DNA of 23,961 nucleotides from an uncultured Prevotella sp. (GTDB lineage Bacteria > Bacteroidota > Bacteroidia > Bacteroidales > Bacteroidaceae). The translations under genes were made by a program, and so were the position numbers. Below, one piece after another: positions 1 through 8,156 of this stretch. The notes under the pieces are model-generated. The model was not told the DNA's origin. It made no database searches and worked only from the letters and a program-made list of their open reading frames with translations. The stretch's first letter is position 1; each line of letters opens with the position of its first letter. The DNA lies in the NCBI GenBank assembly GCA_934272845.1, contig CAKQSF010000024.1, positions 1 through 23,961 of the forward strand, in the 5' to 3' direction.

Positions 1-275
1 CATTAATCACCCAACTACGTATTCTCTCATTGGAGCAATGGATTGTGCTTCGTACTACTTTTATAACATTAATCACCCAACTACGTTTTCTCTCATTGGA
101 GCAATGGATTGTGCTTCGTACTACTTTTATAACATTAATCACCTAACTACGTATTCTCTCATTGGAGCAATGGATTATGCTTCGTAATACTTTTATAACA
201 TTAATCACCCAACTACGTATTCTCTCATTGGAGCAATGGATTGTGCTTCGTACTACTTTTATAACATTAATCACC
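1..275. repeat. 66-bp tandem repeat array, 4 full copies plus a partial one, cut by the window edge
   Basis: Four near-identical 66-bp units start at 1, 67, 133 and 199, each beginning CATTAATCACCCAACTACGT, and an 11-base partial copy follows at 265-275. Copies differ by a few substitutions (copy 3 has CCTAACTACG and TCGTAATACT). The unit length is a multiple of three, and copies 1 and 2 are open in some frames, but copy 3 introduces stops in the frames I followed on both strands, so coding is unlikely. The array may continue to the left of the window. From 276 to 407 I see only AT-rich spacer downstream of potD, with a weak CTCAAA/TTTGAG stem near 318-336 that could be part of a terminator for the leftward operon. 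Confidence 0.93.
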
Positions 276-407
276 ATTAATGTTGAAATATAAAAGCAAC
301 CCTATATTGTTAGTATTCTCAAAGTATTTCTGTTTGAGTATAGTATCTATCAGCACACCATTTTTTATATTTAAACACACAAGGATTTAAGGAACGATAC
401 TTAATTG

Positions 408-1763
408 TCAATCAACTCTTATAACGTGTTTTCTTCTGTGACTTCTTGCTAAAAGACGGTGCTTACGCCTTACGTACTTCTTATAGCCCACGTATGCTGC
501 TATTGCTCCCACTGTACCAAGCAAGAATAGCACAATACCACCACCAAGGTTGTCGCCCTTGACCCTTGACCACATATCTACTACCGCCGGTGTGCTATCA
601 CCAGCATCATGAATCATAGCACAACGAGCCACTACACTACTGTCTGGATACATTATAGGGTTGAGATGGGCACGTCGCGCCTTTTCACCAAAGAAGTAAG
701 CAAGGTTTACTGTCGAAGGATAAACAGCAGAATCACTCATCGCTTCCAATATATTATCGGTAGCCACACTACTAACATAACCAGTGGCATCCATATTAGC
801 AAGTGCCACATCACCCTTACACAAGTAGTTTATGAAATATGCAGCCGCCTTAGGATTGCCAGCATACTTAGGTATCACCCAGCCATCAAACCATACGTTG
901 CTCCCCTCGCAAGGAACATTGTAATTGAGATGTACATTATTCTTCTCCGCTTCTTCTATCGCCCACACGGCGTCTCCGCTCCACGTCATGTTAAGAAGTG
1001 CCTTACCTTTAGTCATTGTCTCCTTGCCAAAGTCAGCCTCCCAGCCTTCAATGTTGGGCTTTAGTTTCTTTAAATACTCCTCAACTGTACGGATATTCTC
1101 TGGCGAATAATCATTCATTAGGTCTTTTACAGTCAACTGACCATGTGCAATCTCCTTACGACGAGCATAGATAAGCGCTGTGCCGTAACTATCGCGGTAC
1201 GAGTCTTTCATCAACAGTTTCCCCTTATAACGCGGGTTCCACAGCGTGCCCCACGTGTAGGAATCTTGCTCTGGCACATGATCAGCATTATACAGTATTC
1301 CCGCCGTGCCCCACATATAGCCCACGGCATAGTCATGCGCCCTGCGACCAGGCACGCTTACCGCATCTATCTGGCTGACAATATAAGGCGAAAGATTCTT
1401 AATATAGTTCGGCGTCTTGCCAAAGTCGGTATCTATTGGCAGAAGAAGGTTCTTGCGAAGCATCCTTTCGATGATGTATTCAGATGGGCATACCACGTCA
1501 AAATCCTCATGACCGCGCTCTATCTTAGTTAGCATTATCTCATTAATATCAAAGGTTTGATATATAACCCTAATATTACGTCCTGTCTGTTGCTTATACC
1601 ATTCAGGAAACTCCGCTAACTTTTCTTCATTGATATAATCGCCCCAGTTATAAACTTTCAACACTTCCTCACGCGGTTCTTGCTGAGAGCAACTGCCGCA
1701 AACTAACGATAGTGCTATCAACAGAATGCAAAAAGAAGGGTAATGTAATAGATTCTTTATCAT
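408..1763 (-). CDS. potD: Polyamine (spermidine/putrescine) ABC transporter substrate-binding lipoprotein PotD
   Basis: This is the binding protein of the polyamine ABC importer; it captures spermidine or putrescine outside the inner membrane and delivers it to PotBC. It is 451 residues. The N-terminus is a lipoprotein signal ending in VCGSC, followed by an acidic stretch (QQEPREE) as in surface-directed Bacteroidota lipoproteins. VYNWGDYINEEKL matches the start of the mature PotD/PotF fold, and WSGDAVWAIEEA and NVWFDGWVIPKYA are further family-like blocks. Unlike the roughly 350-residue family norm, it carries a C-terminal hydrophobic helix (about 409-428, GGGIVLFLLGTVGAIAAYVG) and a very basic tail (KKYVRRKHRLLARSHRRK), so it may be anchored at both ends. 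Its start overlaps the potC stop by 4 bp, so the two are translationally coupled. Polyamine as substrate is inferred from family and operon. Confidence 0.9.
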   Translation of the reverse strand: MIKNLLHYPSFCILLIALSLVCGSCSQQEPREEVLKVYNWGDYINEEKLAEFPEWYKQQTGRNIRVIYQTFDINEIMLTKIERGHEDFDVVCPSEYIIERMLRKNLLLPIDTDFGKTPNYIKNLSPYIVSQIDAVSVPGRRAHDYAVGYMWGTAGILYNADHVPEQDSYTWGTLWNPRYKGKLLMKDSYRDSYGTALIYARRKEIAHGQLTVKDLMNDYSPENIRTVEEYLKKLKPNIEGWEADFGKETMTKGKALLNMTWSGDAVWAIEEAEKNNVHLNYNVPCEGSNVWFDGWVIPKYAGNPKAAAYFINYLCKGDVALANMDATGYVSSVATDNILEAMSDSAVYPSTVNLAYFFGEKARRAHLNPIMYPDSSVVARCAMIHDAGDSTPAVVDMWSRVKGDNLGGGIVLFLLGTVGAIAAYVGYKKYVRRKHRLLARSHRRKHVIRVD

Positions 1764-2551
1764 TTTACTTTAGAAGAACGTCGGTTTATTATGAAGAGTA
1801 ACACCAATACAAGCACGAATATAATGGTGCTGAGCGGTCGTAACTCAGGCGTTAGTCCACCCTTTCGTGCATCAGCGTAAATGAATGTAGAGAGAGTCTC
1901 AAGTCCCTCATTACCTATAGTAAAGATGGTTATGGCGAAATCGTCAATAGACAACGTAATGGCGAGCATGAAACCAGCCACCATACCTGGCAATATCTCT
2001 GGCACAATCACCTTGCGCAATGCCTGAAAGGGCGACGCCCCAAGGTCAAGGGCAGCCTCATAAAGGTTAGGGTTCATCTGCTTCAGTCGTGGAAGTACAC
2101 TTAACACCACATAAGGCGTGCAGAAAGCAATGTGAGCAAGGACAACAGTGAGGTAACCTTGCTTTATACCCAAGGACACAAAGAGCAGGAATAAGGATAT
2201 ACCAATGATAATATCGCCATTAAGTATAGGTATGTTATTAACGAACATGATAGCCTTTCTTGCTCTATTCTTCATATTGTAAATGCCTATTGCGGTAAGA
2301 GAGCCAAGCAGAGTTGAGACCGTTGCAGTTATCAGGGCTATACTTATAGTGTTAACCAAGGCATCTGTTAGGGAGTGGTGCGTGCCAGAAACAAACAGGT
2401 TCTTGTATAGTTGAAGCGAGAACCCCGTCCAGTTTCCCATCACCTTTGATTCTGTAAAAGAAAAGATGATGATAATGATGATAGGCGAATAGAGCAACAG
2501 CAGTAGCACCCACAAATAGCCCTGACACAAAACGCGACGTAAGGTTCTCAT
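1760..2551 (-). CDS. potC: Polyamine ABC transporter permease PotC
   Basis: This is one of the two inner-membrane permease subunits of the polyamine importer. It has 263 residues with about six hydrophobic segments, the first at roughly residues 12-32 (rich in L and I). The cytoplasmic EAA loop that docks onto the ATPase is clear: EAALDLGASPFQALRKVIVP, followed by EILPGMVAGFMLAITLSIDDFAIT, characteristic of PotC-type permeases. The length matches the family. The gene overlaps potB upstream and potD downstream by 4 bp each, so the three proteins are expected to be made together. No own promoter is visible. Confidence 0.92.
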   Translation of the reverse strand: MRTLRRVLCQGYLWVLLLLLYSPIIIIIIFSFTESKVMGNWTGFSLQLYKNLFVSGTHHSLTDALVNTISIALITATVSTLLGSLTAIGIYNMKNRARKAIMFVNNIPILNGDIIIGISLFLLFVSLGIKQGYLTVVLAHIAFCTPYVVLSVLPRLKQMNPNLYEAALDLGASPFQALRKVIVPEILPGMVAGFMLAITLSIDDFAITIFTIGNEGLETLSTFIYADARKGGLTPELRPLSTIIFVLVLVLLFIINRRSSKVK

Positions 2552-3330
2552 AGTATTCCTCCTTTCTCTTGGTCATTATCATCAGAAGCAAAGATGGTAG
2601 AGGCTCCTATGAGTAGTAACATGATGAGCGAGAGTGCGGCACCATAGTTCCACATGGAGTTGTTTACATTCTCCTGAATAGTCGTTCCAAACAGTTTTAT
2701 GTTATTCATTGTCAGTAGCTCAGAGATGGCGAAAGTAGAGATTGTAGGCATAAACACCATCAACACGCCACTGGATATTCCTGGCATGGATAGCGGCAGT
2801 ATAGTTTTTATGAACACTTGCCATGGTGATGCGCCGAGATCTTCCGCAGCCTCGATATAACTACTGTCCATCTTCTGTAGCGTATTGTATATGGGATATA
2901 CCATAAAAGGAATAAAGTTGTAAACCATACCGAAGAGTAACGCCCCTTCTCCGAGAGCGATACCTGCGAAATCGAACAACGCTACGGTGGCAAGTGTACG
3001 CACAAGTATATTCACCCACATAGGGAGTATGAACAGCATCACCACCGCATTAGCATGCCTCATCTTACTTCGGGCAAGGATATATGCAGCAGGATAGCCC
3101 AAAAGGATGCAGATAAGCGTGGTAAGCACAGCGATACCTATGGAATAGACAAAGGTGTTCACGTCCTCGGAACGGCTCATGAACTTCGTAAAGTTGCTCA
3201 GAGTAAAACTCCCATTCTCATCAGTAAAGGAATAGAGAACAATGAGCAGTAACGGCAGTACCACAAATATAGCGGAGAAGATGACGTATGGTAGCGTCCA
3301 ACTCTTACGTGAATAGAAAAACTTTTTCAT
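2548..3330 (-). CDS. potB: Polyamine ABC transporter permease PotB
   Basis: This is the partner permease of PotC, forming the membrane channel of the polyamine importer. It is 260 residues with about six hydrophobic segments. The N-terminus MKKFFYSRKSW is basic and is followed by a long first helix. The EAA loop reads EAAEDLGASPWQVFIKTILP and is followed by LSMPGISSGVLMVFMPTISTFAISELL, as expected for PotB. The C-terminus (FASDDNDQEKGGIL) is hydrophilic and its coding DNA overlaps potC by 4 bp. The 229-bp gap to potA upstream is filled by a MITE-like element, so potBCD may depend on read-through across that element or on a promoter inside it. Confidence 0.92.
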   Translation of the reverse strand: MKKFFYSRKSWTLPYVIFSAIFVVLPLLLIVLYSFTDENGSFTLSNFTKFMSRSEDVNTFVYSIGIAVLTTLICILLGYPAAYILARSKMRHANAVVMLFILPMWVNILVRTLATVALFDFAGIALGEGALLFGMVYNFIPFMVYPIYNTLQKMDSSYIEAAEDLGASPWQVFIKTILPLSMPGISSGVLMVFMPTISTFAISELLTMNNIKLFGTTIQENVNNSMWNYGAALSLIMLLLIGASTIFASDDNDQEKGGIL

Positions 3331-3343
3331 TACAATCTTAAAT

Positions 3344-3553
3344 TAATAATTAATAATTAAAAATTGATAATTATGATTACTGTAGCAGTTGGCAGCATCA
3401 ACAACGTAGAAAAGATTTCCTTTCATGCCGACATCAACTAAAGACATATAACTTTTATTGGCATCAACAACGTAGAAACGTCGATGCACGAGGAGTTCCT
3501 CGCCTAAGTACCGTAATCATAATTTTTAATTATTAACTTTCATTTTTCAATTC
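3344..3553. mobile_element. MITE-like non-autonomous element between potA and potB
   Basis: A non-coding insert of about 210 bp is bounded by AT-rich inverted repeats. The left arm (3351-3380) ends AATTATGATTAC and the right arm (3513-3535) begins GTAATCATAATTTTTAATTA; they are reverse complements apart from a 7-nt insertion in the left arm. Between them GCATCAACAACGTAGAAA occurs twice, at 3395 and 3461, exactly 66 bp apart, and a perfect short palindrome, CGAGGAGTTCCTCG, lies at 3489-3502. There is no ORF. The terminal repeats, internal short repeats and position inside an operon fit a miniature inverted-repeat element or REP-like sequence. I see no convincing target-site duplication. Confidence 0.6.
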
Positions 3554-3559
3554 GAAACA

Positions 3560-4936
3560 TTAGATTATCACATCGTTCACATCTATCTTTATGCCTACAT
3601 GGTCTCCAAGGTCCCATTGGTCTTGCGTGTCTACGTATAATTTCTCACCCCAATCAGTATCAACCGTGAGATGATAGTGGTTGCCCTTGTAAAGTATAAA
3701 AGCTACATTGCCAGTGAAGATACCATCTTCTTCATTGTCGGTCAGTTCTACCTTATCACACGGTACATACACTTCTACACTTTCTTTTCCACGCAACGCA
3801 GTCACTTTCTCATCACTAACAGTAAACTCGCAACCAAGGAAAGTAATGGTATTGCTACCCACCTCTGCCAGAAAAACATTCTCGTCAATGTTTCTTTTCA
3901 TTATGTGTATGTTGTCAGGAGCCACACTCATGCCTACAGTCTCGCCTACCTCAAAGTGACGATAGTTGTGCATCATAAACTCGTAGCCATCAGCCTCAGC
4001 CAACATTTCATAGTGAACGCCCTTGAAGATTGACGATGTTATCTTGCCAATGAACTGTGCTTTCTCCGTATTGCGACTTACCCCAATGTCTTCAGGACGT
4101 ATTACCACGTCAACCTTCTCGTCCTTCATAAAGCCCTTGTCGACACACTCTATCTGTTGTCTCGCCACAGAGACCAAACAGTCACGGAGCATAACACCGT
4201 CGAGTATATTACTCTCACCGATAAAATCTGCCACAAAAGCGTTTGAAGGCTCGTTGTATATGTCGGTAGGAGTGCCAATCTGCTGAATACGTCCGTTGCT
4301 CATCACCACGATAGTGTCACTCAACGTCAAGGCTTCTTCTTGGTCGTGTGTCACGTAAACGAAGGTGATGCCGAGACGTTCGTGCATCTCCTTCAACTCC
4401 AACTGCATATCCTTACGCATCTTCAGGTCAAGAGCAGCAAGTGGTTCGTCAAGCAGCAGCACCTCAGGCTCATTAACTATGGCGCGTGCTATGGCAATAC
4501 GCTGCTGCTGTCCCCCAGAGAGGGAGTTAACATCACGGTACTCATAGCCACTCATGTTGACCATACGCAAGGCGTTTGTCACCTTTTGCTTCATCACGTC
4601 AGCCGCCATTCCCTTCAGTTTCAAGCCGAAAGCAATATTGTCGTAGACATTAAGATGTGGGAAAAGCGCATACTTCTGAAAGACGGTATTGACAGGACGC
4701 TTATATGCTGGCGTATCAGTCATGTCGTTACCACTTATGCTTACCACCCCTTCCGTGGCTACTTCAAATCCAGCCAAGAGCCTGAGCAGTGTGGTTTTAC
4801 CGCAACCTGATGGGCCGAGTATCGTTACGAACTCTCCTTTACGAACATACAGGTTGATGTTATCCAATGCCGTCTTGTCCCCAAAACGCTTGGATACATT
4901 CTTTATCTCTATAATATTCTGTGATCTATTGACCAT
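3560..4936 (-). CDS. potA: Polyamine ABC transporter ATP-binding protein PotA
   Basis: This is the ATPase that drives polyamine uptake by PotBC. It has all ABC motifs in order: Walker [10 protein letters not shown] (about 40-48), Q-loop near [10 protein letters not shown], signature [14 protein letters not shown] (about 138-151), Walker [13 protein letters not shown], and H-loop VTHDQEEA. The ATPase domain covers about residues 5-240; the remainder is a long C-terminal TOBE-type regulatory region. At about 458 residues it is longer than the roughly 370-380 of proteobacterial PotA, because of an extended or duplicated C-terminal part. I prefer the ATG at 4936 over the GTG one codon upstream. 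It is the first gene of the pot cluster, 46 bp after the oxidoreductase gene. Confidence 0.92.
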   Translation of the reverse strand: MVNRSQNIIEIKNVSKRFGDKTALDNINLYVRKGEFVTILGPSGCGKTTLLRLLAGFEVATEGVVSISGNDMTDTPAYKRPVNTVFQKYALFPHLNVYDNIAFGLKLKGMAADVMKQKVTNALRMVNMSGYEYRDVNSLSGGQQQRIAIARAIVNEPEVLLLDEPLAALDLKMRKDMQLELKEMHERLGITFVYVTHDQEEALTLSDTIVVMSNGRIQQIGTPTDIYNEPSNAFVADFIGESNILDGVMLRDCLVSVARQQIECVDKGFMKDEKVDVVIRPEDIGVSRNTEKAQFIGKITSSIFKGVHYEMLAEADGYEFMMHNYRHFEVGETVGMSVAPDNIHIMKRNIDENVFLAEVGSNTITFLGCEFTVSDEKVTALRGKESVEVYVPCDKVELTDNEEDGIFTGNVAFILYKGNHYHLTVDTDWGEKLYVDTQDQWDLGDHVGIKIDVNDVII

Positions 4937-4982
4937 CACCGTATATTAATGTGGGTATCTTTCTTTTAAAACTGATATAAAA

Positions 4983-6602
4983 TTACTTTTCTTTTATATA
5001 CTCCGCAACCATCTCTGCGGCACGTTCTCCGTCTACTCCGGCTGAGACTATTCCGCCAGCATAACCTGCTCCTTCTCCCGCGGGGAAGAGACCTTCTATC
5101 GTTATGTGCTGTAAAGTTTCAGGATTGCGTGTAATACGTACTGGTGCAGAGGTTCTTGTCTCCACGCCTATCATCACGGCTTCGTTTGTAAGGAAGCCCT
5201 TACGCTGCCTGCCGAAGGTCTTAAAACCTTCTCGAAGACGCTTTGTTATACCGTCTGGCATCCAAAAATGCAGTGGCGAAGAGACAACTCCAGGAGCATA
5301 ACTGGTACGCGGGATGTCGTAAGAAAGTTTTCCATTCACAAAATCGTGCATACGCTGCGCTGGTGCTGTTTGCTTCATGTTACCTTGTTGCCAACAAGCC
5401 TTCTCCAATTGTTGTTGGAAATTCATTACGCTAAGTGCCTCACGCATAGCATCACAACATGCTATTTCTGTGTTATCTTCTGTAGCGAGCCCCATAGCCG
5501 GAATATCCTCTGGACGAACTTCCACCACCATTCCGCTGTTAGACCATTGTCCTCCACGGTTGCTTGGACTCATTCCGTTGACCACTATCTGCTCTTTGTC
5601 TGTAGCGGCTGGTATGATGAAACCACCAGGACACATACAGAAGGAGTACACTCCCCTGCCTTCTACCTGCGTAACGAAGGAATATTCCGCTGCTGGAAGC
5701 CATTGTCCCCTGCCTTTTGGCGAATGATACTGTATCTGGTCTATTAACTTTGATGGGTGTTCTAGGCGCACGCCTACTGCTATTCCCTTTGCTTCGATGT
5801 TGATATTAGCCGATGCAAGGTAACGGTAGACATCACGTGCGGAGTGCCCTGTGGCAAGGATTACTGGTCCATGATAAACCTCTTCCGCACCACTGTCGAG
5901 GTTTACCGCCTCACAGCCCTCCACTTTATTGTTGGTAACGAGCAGACGTACCATCTTTGTGCGGAAGTGAACCTCTCCCCCACTCTTCTGTATCTGCTTG
6001 CGCATATTCTCTATTACGCCTGGCAGTTTATCGGTTCCTATATGCGGGTGGGCATCGGCAAGGATGCTTGTCGATGCTCCATGCTGACAGAACACGTTGA
6101 GTATCTTCTCCGTATTGCCGCGTTTCTTACTGCGTGTATACAGTTTTCCGTCAGAGTAGGCACCTGCACCACCCTCACCGAAGCAGTAGTTGCTCTCGCT
6201 ATCCACTCGCTGTTCTTTCTTTATCTTAGCAAGGTCGCGTTTGCGCTCTCTTACGTCTCTGCCTCTCTCTATGACGATAGGTTTCACGCCAAGTTCTATC
6301 AGGCGAAGGGCAGCGAAGAGACCGCACGGTCCCTCTCCCACGACAACAGCCTGAGGAGCATGTGACACATCACCATACTCTACCCTCTCGTAGCCATCAT
6401 CCTGCGGCATTTCGTTTACAAAAACTCTCAGCGTCAGGTTAACGAAAACCTGACGCTGACGTGCATCGATGCTTTTCTTTAACACACGTACCGCCTTCAC
6501 GGTTCGTCTGTCAAGGGAAAGTTCACGGCTGATGTAGTCCGTTATATTTTGTTCGCTGTACGCCACCTGTGGCAATACGCGAACCTGCAATTCCTTTATC
6601 AT
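4983..6602 (-). CDS. FAD-dependent oxidoreductase (COG2509-like, uncharacterised dehydrogenase)
   Basis: This 539-residue flavoprotein belongs to a widespread family of uncharacterised FAD-dependent dehydrogenases. An N-terminal domain of about 80 residues (MIKELQVRVLPQVAYSEQ...) precedes the dinucleotide-binding fold, with VVVGEGPCGLFAALRL (GxGxxG) followed by VIERGRDVRERKRD. GEGGAGAYSDGKL and the C-terminal FAD-contacting segment PAGEGAGYAGGIVSAGVDG are typical of the family. No signal peptide or membrane segment is present, so it is cytoplasmic. The substrate is unknown. It lies 5 bp downstream of the putP-like gene and so is probably cotranscribed with it; no functional link is evident. 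The family call is firm, the physiological role is not. Confidence 0.88.
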   Translation of the reverse strand: MIKELQVRVLPQVAYSEQNITDYISRELSLDRRTVKAVRVLKKSIDARQRQVFVNLTLRVFVNEMPQDDGYERVEYGDVSHAPQAVVVGEGPCGLFAALRLIELGVKPIVIERGRDVRERKRDLAKIKKEQRVDSESNYCFGEGGAGAYSDGKLYTRSKKRGNTEKILNVFCQHGASTSILADAHPHIGTDKLPGVIENMRKQIQKSGGEVHFRTKMVRLLVTNNKVEGCEAVNLDSGAEEVYHGPVILATGHSARDVYRYLASANINIEAKGIAVGVRLEHPSKLIDQIQYHSPKGRGQWLPAAEYSFVTQVEGRGVYSFCMCPGGFIIPAATDKEQIVVNGMSPSNRGGQWSNSGMVVEVRPEDIPAMGLATEDNTEIACCDAMREALSVMNFQQQLEKACWQQGNMKQTAPAQRMHDFVNGKLSYDIPRTSYAPGVVSSPLHFWMPDGITKRLREGFKTFGRQRKGFLTNEAVMIGVETRTSAPVRITRNPETLQHITIEGLFPAGEGAGYAGGIVSAGVDGERAAEMVAEYIKEK

Positions 6603-6607
6603 TTCTT

Positions 6608-8131
6608 TTACTTACTTGCCTCAAACTCTTCAAGTATCTTCTCTGAAGGCTTTGCCGTGCAGAGTGACACTACCACAATGGCCATGGCTGATACTATGAA
6701 GGCTGGCAACAATTCGTAGATGCCCCAAACACCACCCATTGGTGCGATGAGATACTTCCAAACGAATACCATCACGCCTCCGGCTACCATGCCGCAAGTG
6801 GCTCCAGCCAATGTGGTACGCTTCCAGAACAACGCCGCAAGCACCAAAGGACCGAACGTTGCGCCAAAGCCTGCCCAAGCGAAAGACACGATGTCAAAGA
6901 TACTGTTGTTAGGATTCCAAGCGAAATAAACAGCGAGTATCGCTATTACCATTATCGTAAGACGGGCAATGAGCATAGATGTCTTCTCATTAACCTTCAC
7001 GCCTAACACTTCGCGGAAGATGTTTTCAGAGAAACTTGACGCCGCAGTCAACAACTGTGAGTCGGCTGTTGACATGGTGCAAGCAAGTATACCTGCAAGT
7101 GTAACGCCTGCCATCAATGCAGCCAAGACACCTTCCTGCGCAAGAACATTAGAGAGTTCTATTATGGTACGCTCCGCATCAGAGGTACACTGGAAGTTGT
7201 GTATGATGCCTTCATGGCCTACCGCGTTACCGATAATGCCAATGCCGATAGCAACAAACATTGAGATGAACACCCAGACAGTAGCGATACGGCGTGACAG
7301 GGGTATGTCTTTCTCGCGCTTTATCGCCATGAAGCGCAACAGTATATGTGGCATACCGAAGTAGCCGAGTCCCCACGCCATCGTTGACGCTATCTTCAGC
7401 CAACCGTATGGCTTTGCATCATCTGTGCCTATATCATAACTTGACGTTACTGACAGATAACCAGGCAGTTTCGTTGCATTATCCAAGACATTGTTTATGC
7501 CTCCCGCTGCATCTAAAGCAAATGTTACTATCACTACGAGCGCAACAGTCATCACAATGCTCTGGATAAGGTCTGTGGTTGAAACAGCCATAAATCCTCC
7601 CATCACTGTGTATGAAATGATGATAGCAGCACCTATAATCATGCAGACATGATAGTCGTATCCGAAAAGGCTATTGAGCAACGTTCCCACCGCCTTGAAT
7701 CCTGCCGCAGTATAAGGTACGAAGAATATCAATATCACAACGGCTGCTATGCACATCAATACGTTTCTACTGTCATGAAAACGCTTTGAGAAAAACTCAG
7801 GAACTGTTACCGCATTCAGCGTAATGGTGTACTTACGTAGACGCTTTGTTACAAAGAGCCAGTTAAGATACGTACCTATTCCAAGTCCGAGAACCGTCCA
7901 GAAAGGGTCGGCAAGACCTGTTATGTATGCCAATCCTGGTATTCCCATCAGCAACCAAGAACTCATGTCTGACGCCTCAGCACTCATAGCGGCAACCAAA
8001 GGACCTAACTGTCTGCCGCCAAGATAGAACTCTGAAGAGTTGCTGGTTTTCTGTTTGCCATAATAATAGCCTATGTATATCATGGCAAAAAGATACACTA
8101 CGAAAGATAATAAGATTAATGTCTGTGTCAT
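6608..8131 (-). CDS. putP: Sodium/proline symporter, SSS family, PutP-like
   Basis: This is a Na+-coupled solute symporter of the SSS (SLC5) family, closest in appearance to proline permease PutP. It is 507 residues with about 13 hydrophobic segments. Recognisable blocks are SSEFYLGGRQLGPLVAAMSA, EASDMSSWLLMGIPGLAY near the first helices, and CTMSTADSQLLTAASSFSEN, whose Ser/Thr residues correspond to Na2-site ligands in the family. The length matches PutP (about 500). Proline specificity is inferred from overall resemblance; other SSS substrates cannot be excluded. It sits 25 bp downstream of an NhaC-type antiporter, so Na+ extrusion and Na+-driven uptake are genetically adjacent. Confidence 0.88.
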   Translation of the reverse strand: MTQTLILLSFVVYLFAMIYIGYYYGKQKTSNSSEFYLGGRQLGPLVAAMSAEASDMSSWLLMGIPGLAYITGLADPFWTVLGLGIGTYLNWLFVTKRLRKYTITLNAVTVPEFFSKRFHDSRNVLMCIAAVVILIFFVPYTAAGFKAVGTLLNSLFGYDYHVCMIIGAAIIISYTVMGGFMAVSTTDLIQSIVMTVALVVIVTFALDAAGGINNVLDNATKLPGYLSVTSSYDIGTDDAKPYGWLKIASTMAWGLGYFGMPHILLRFMAIKREKDIPLSRRIATVWVFISMFVAIGIGIIGNAVGHEGIIHNFQCTSDAERTIIELSNVLAQEGVLAALMAGVTLAGILACTMSTADSQLLTAASSFSENIFREVLGVKVNEKTSMLIARLTIMVIAILAVYFAWNPNNSIFDIVSFAWAGFGATFGPLVLAALFWKRTTLAGATCGMVAGGVMVFVWKYLIAPMGGVWGIYELLPAFIVSAMAIVVVSLCTAKPSEKILEEFEASK

Positions 8132-8156
8132 TTATTATTTATTATTATTACTACTC

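Noticed and set aside
2..187. Repeat-encoded protein (22-residue repeats)
   Set aside because: Copy 3 brings stop codons into the open frames that I followed on both strands, and there is no start or promoter context.
1..275. CRISPR array
   Set aside because: Units are directly adjacent 66-bp repeats with no unique spacers, and no cas genes are nearby.
609..1110. Plus-strand reading frames opposite potD, and similar frames opposite other genes
   Set aside because: They are low-complexity shadows of well-supported genes, with no promoter and no recognisable protein features.
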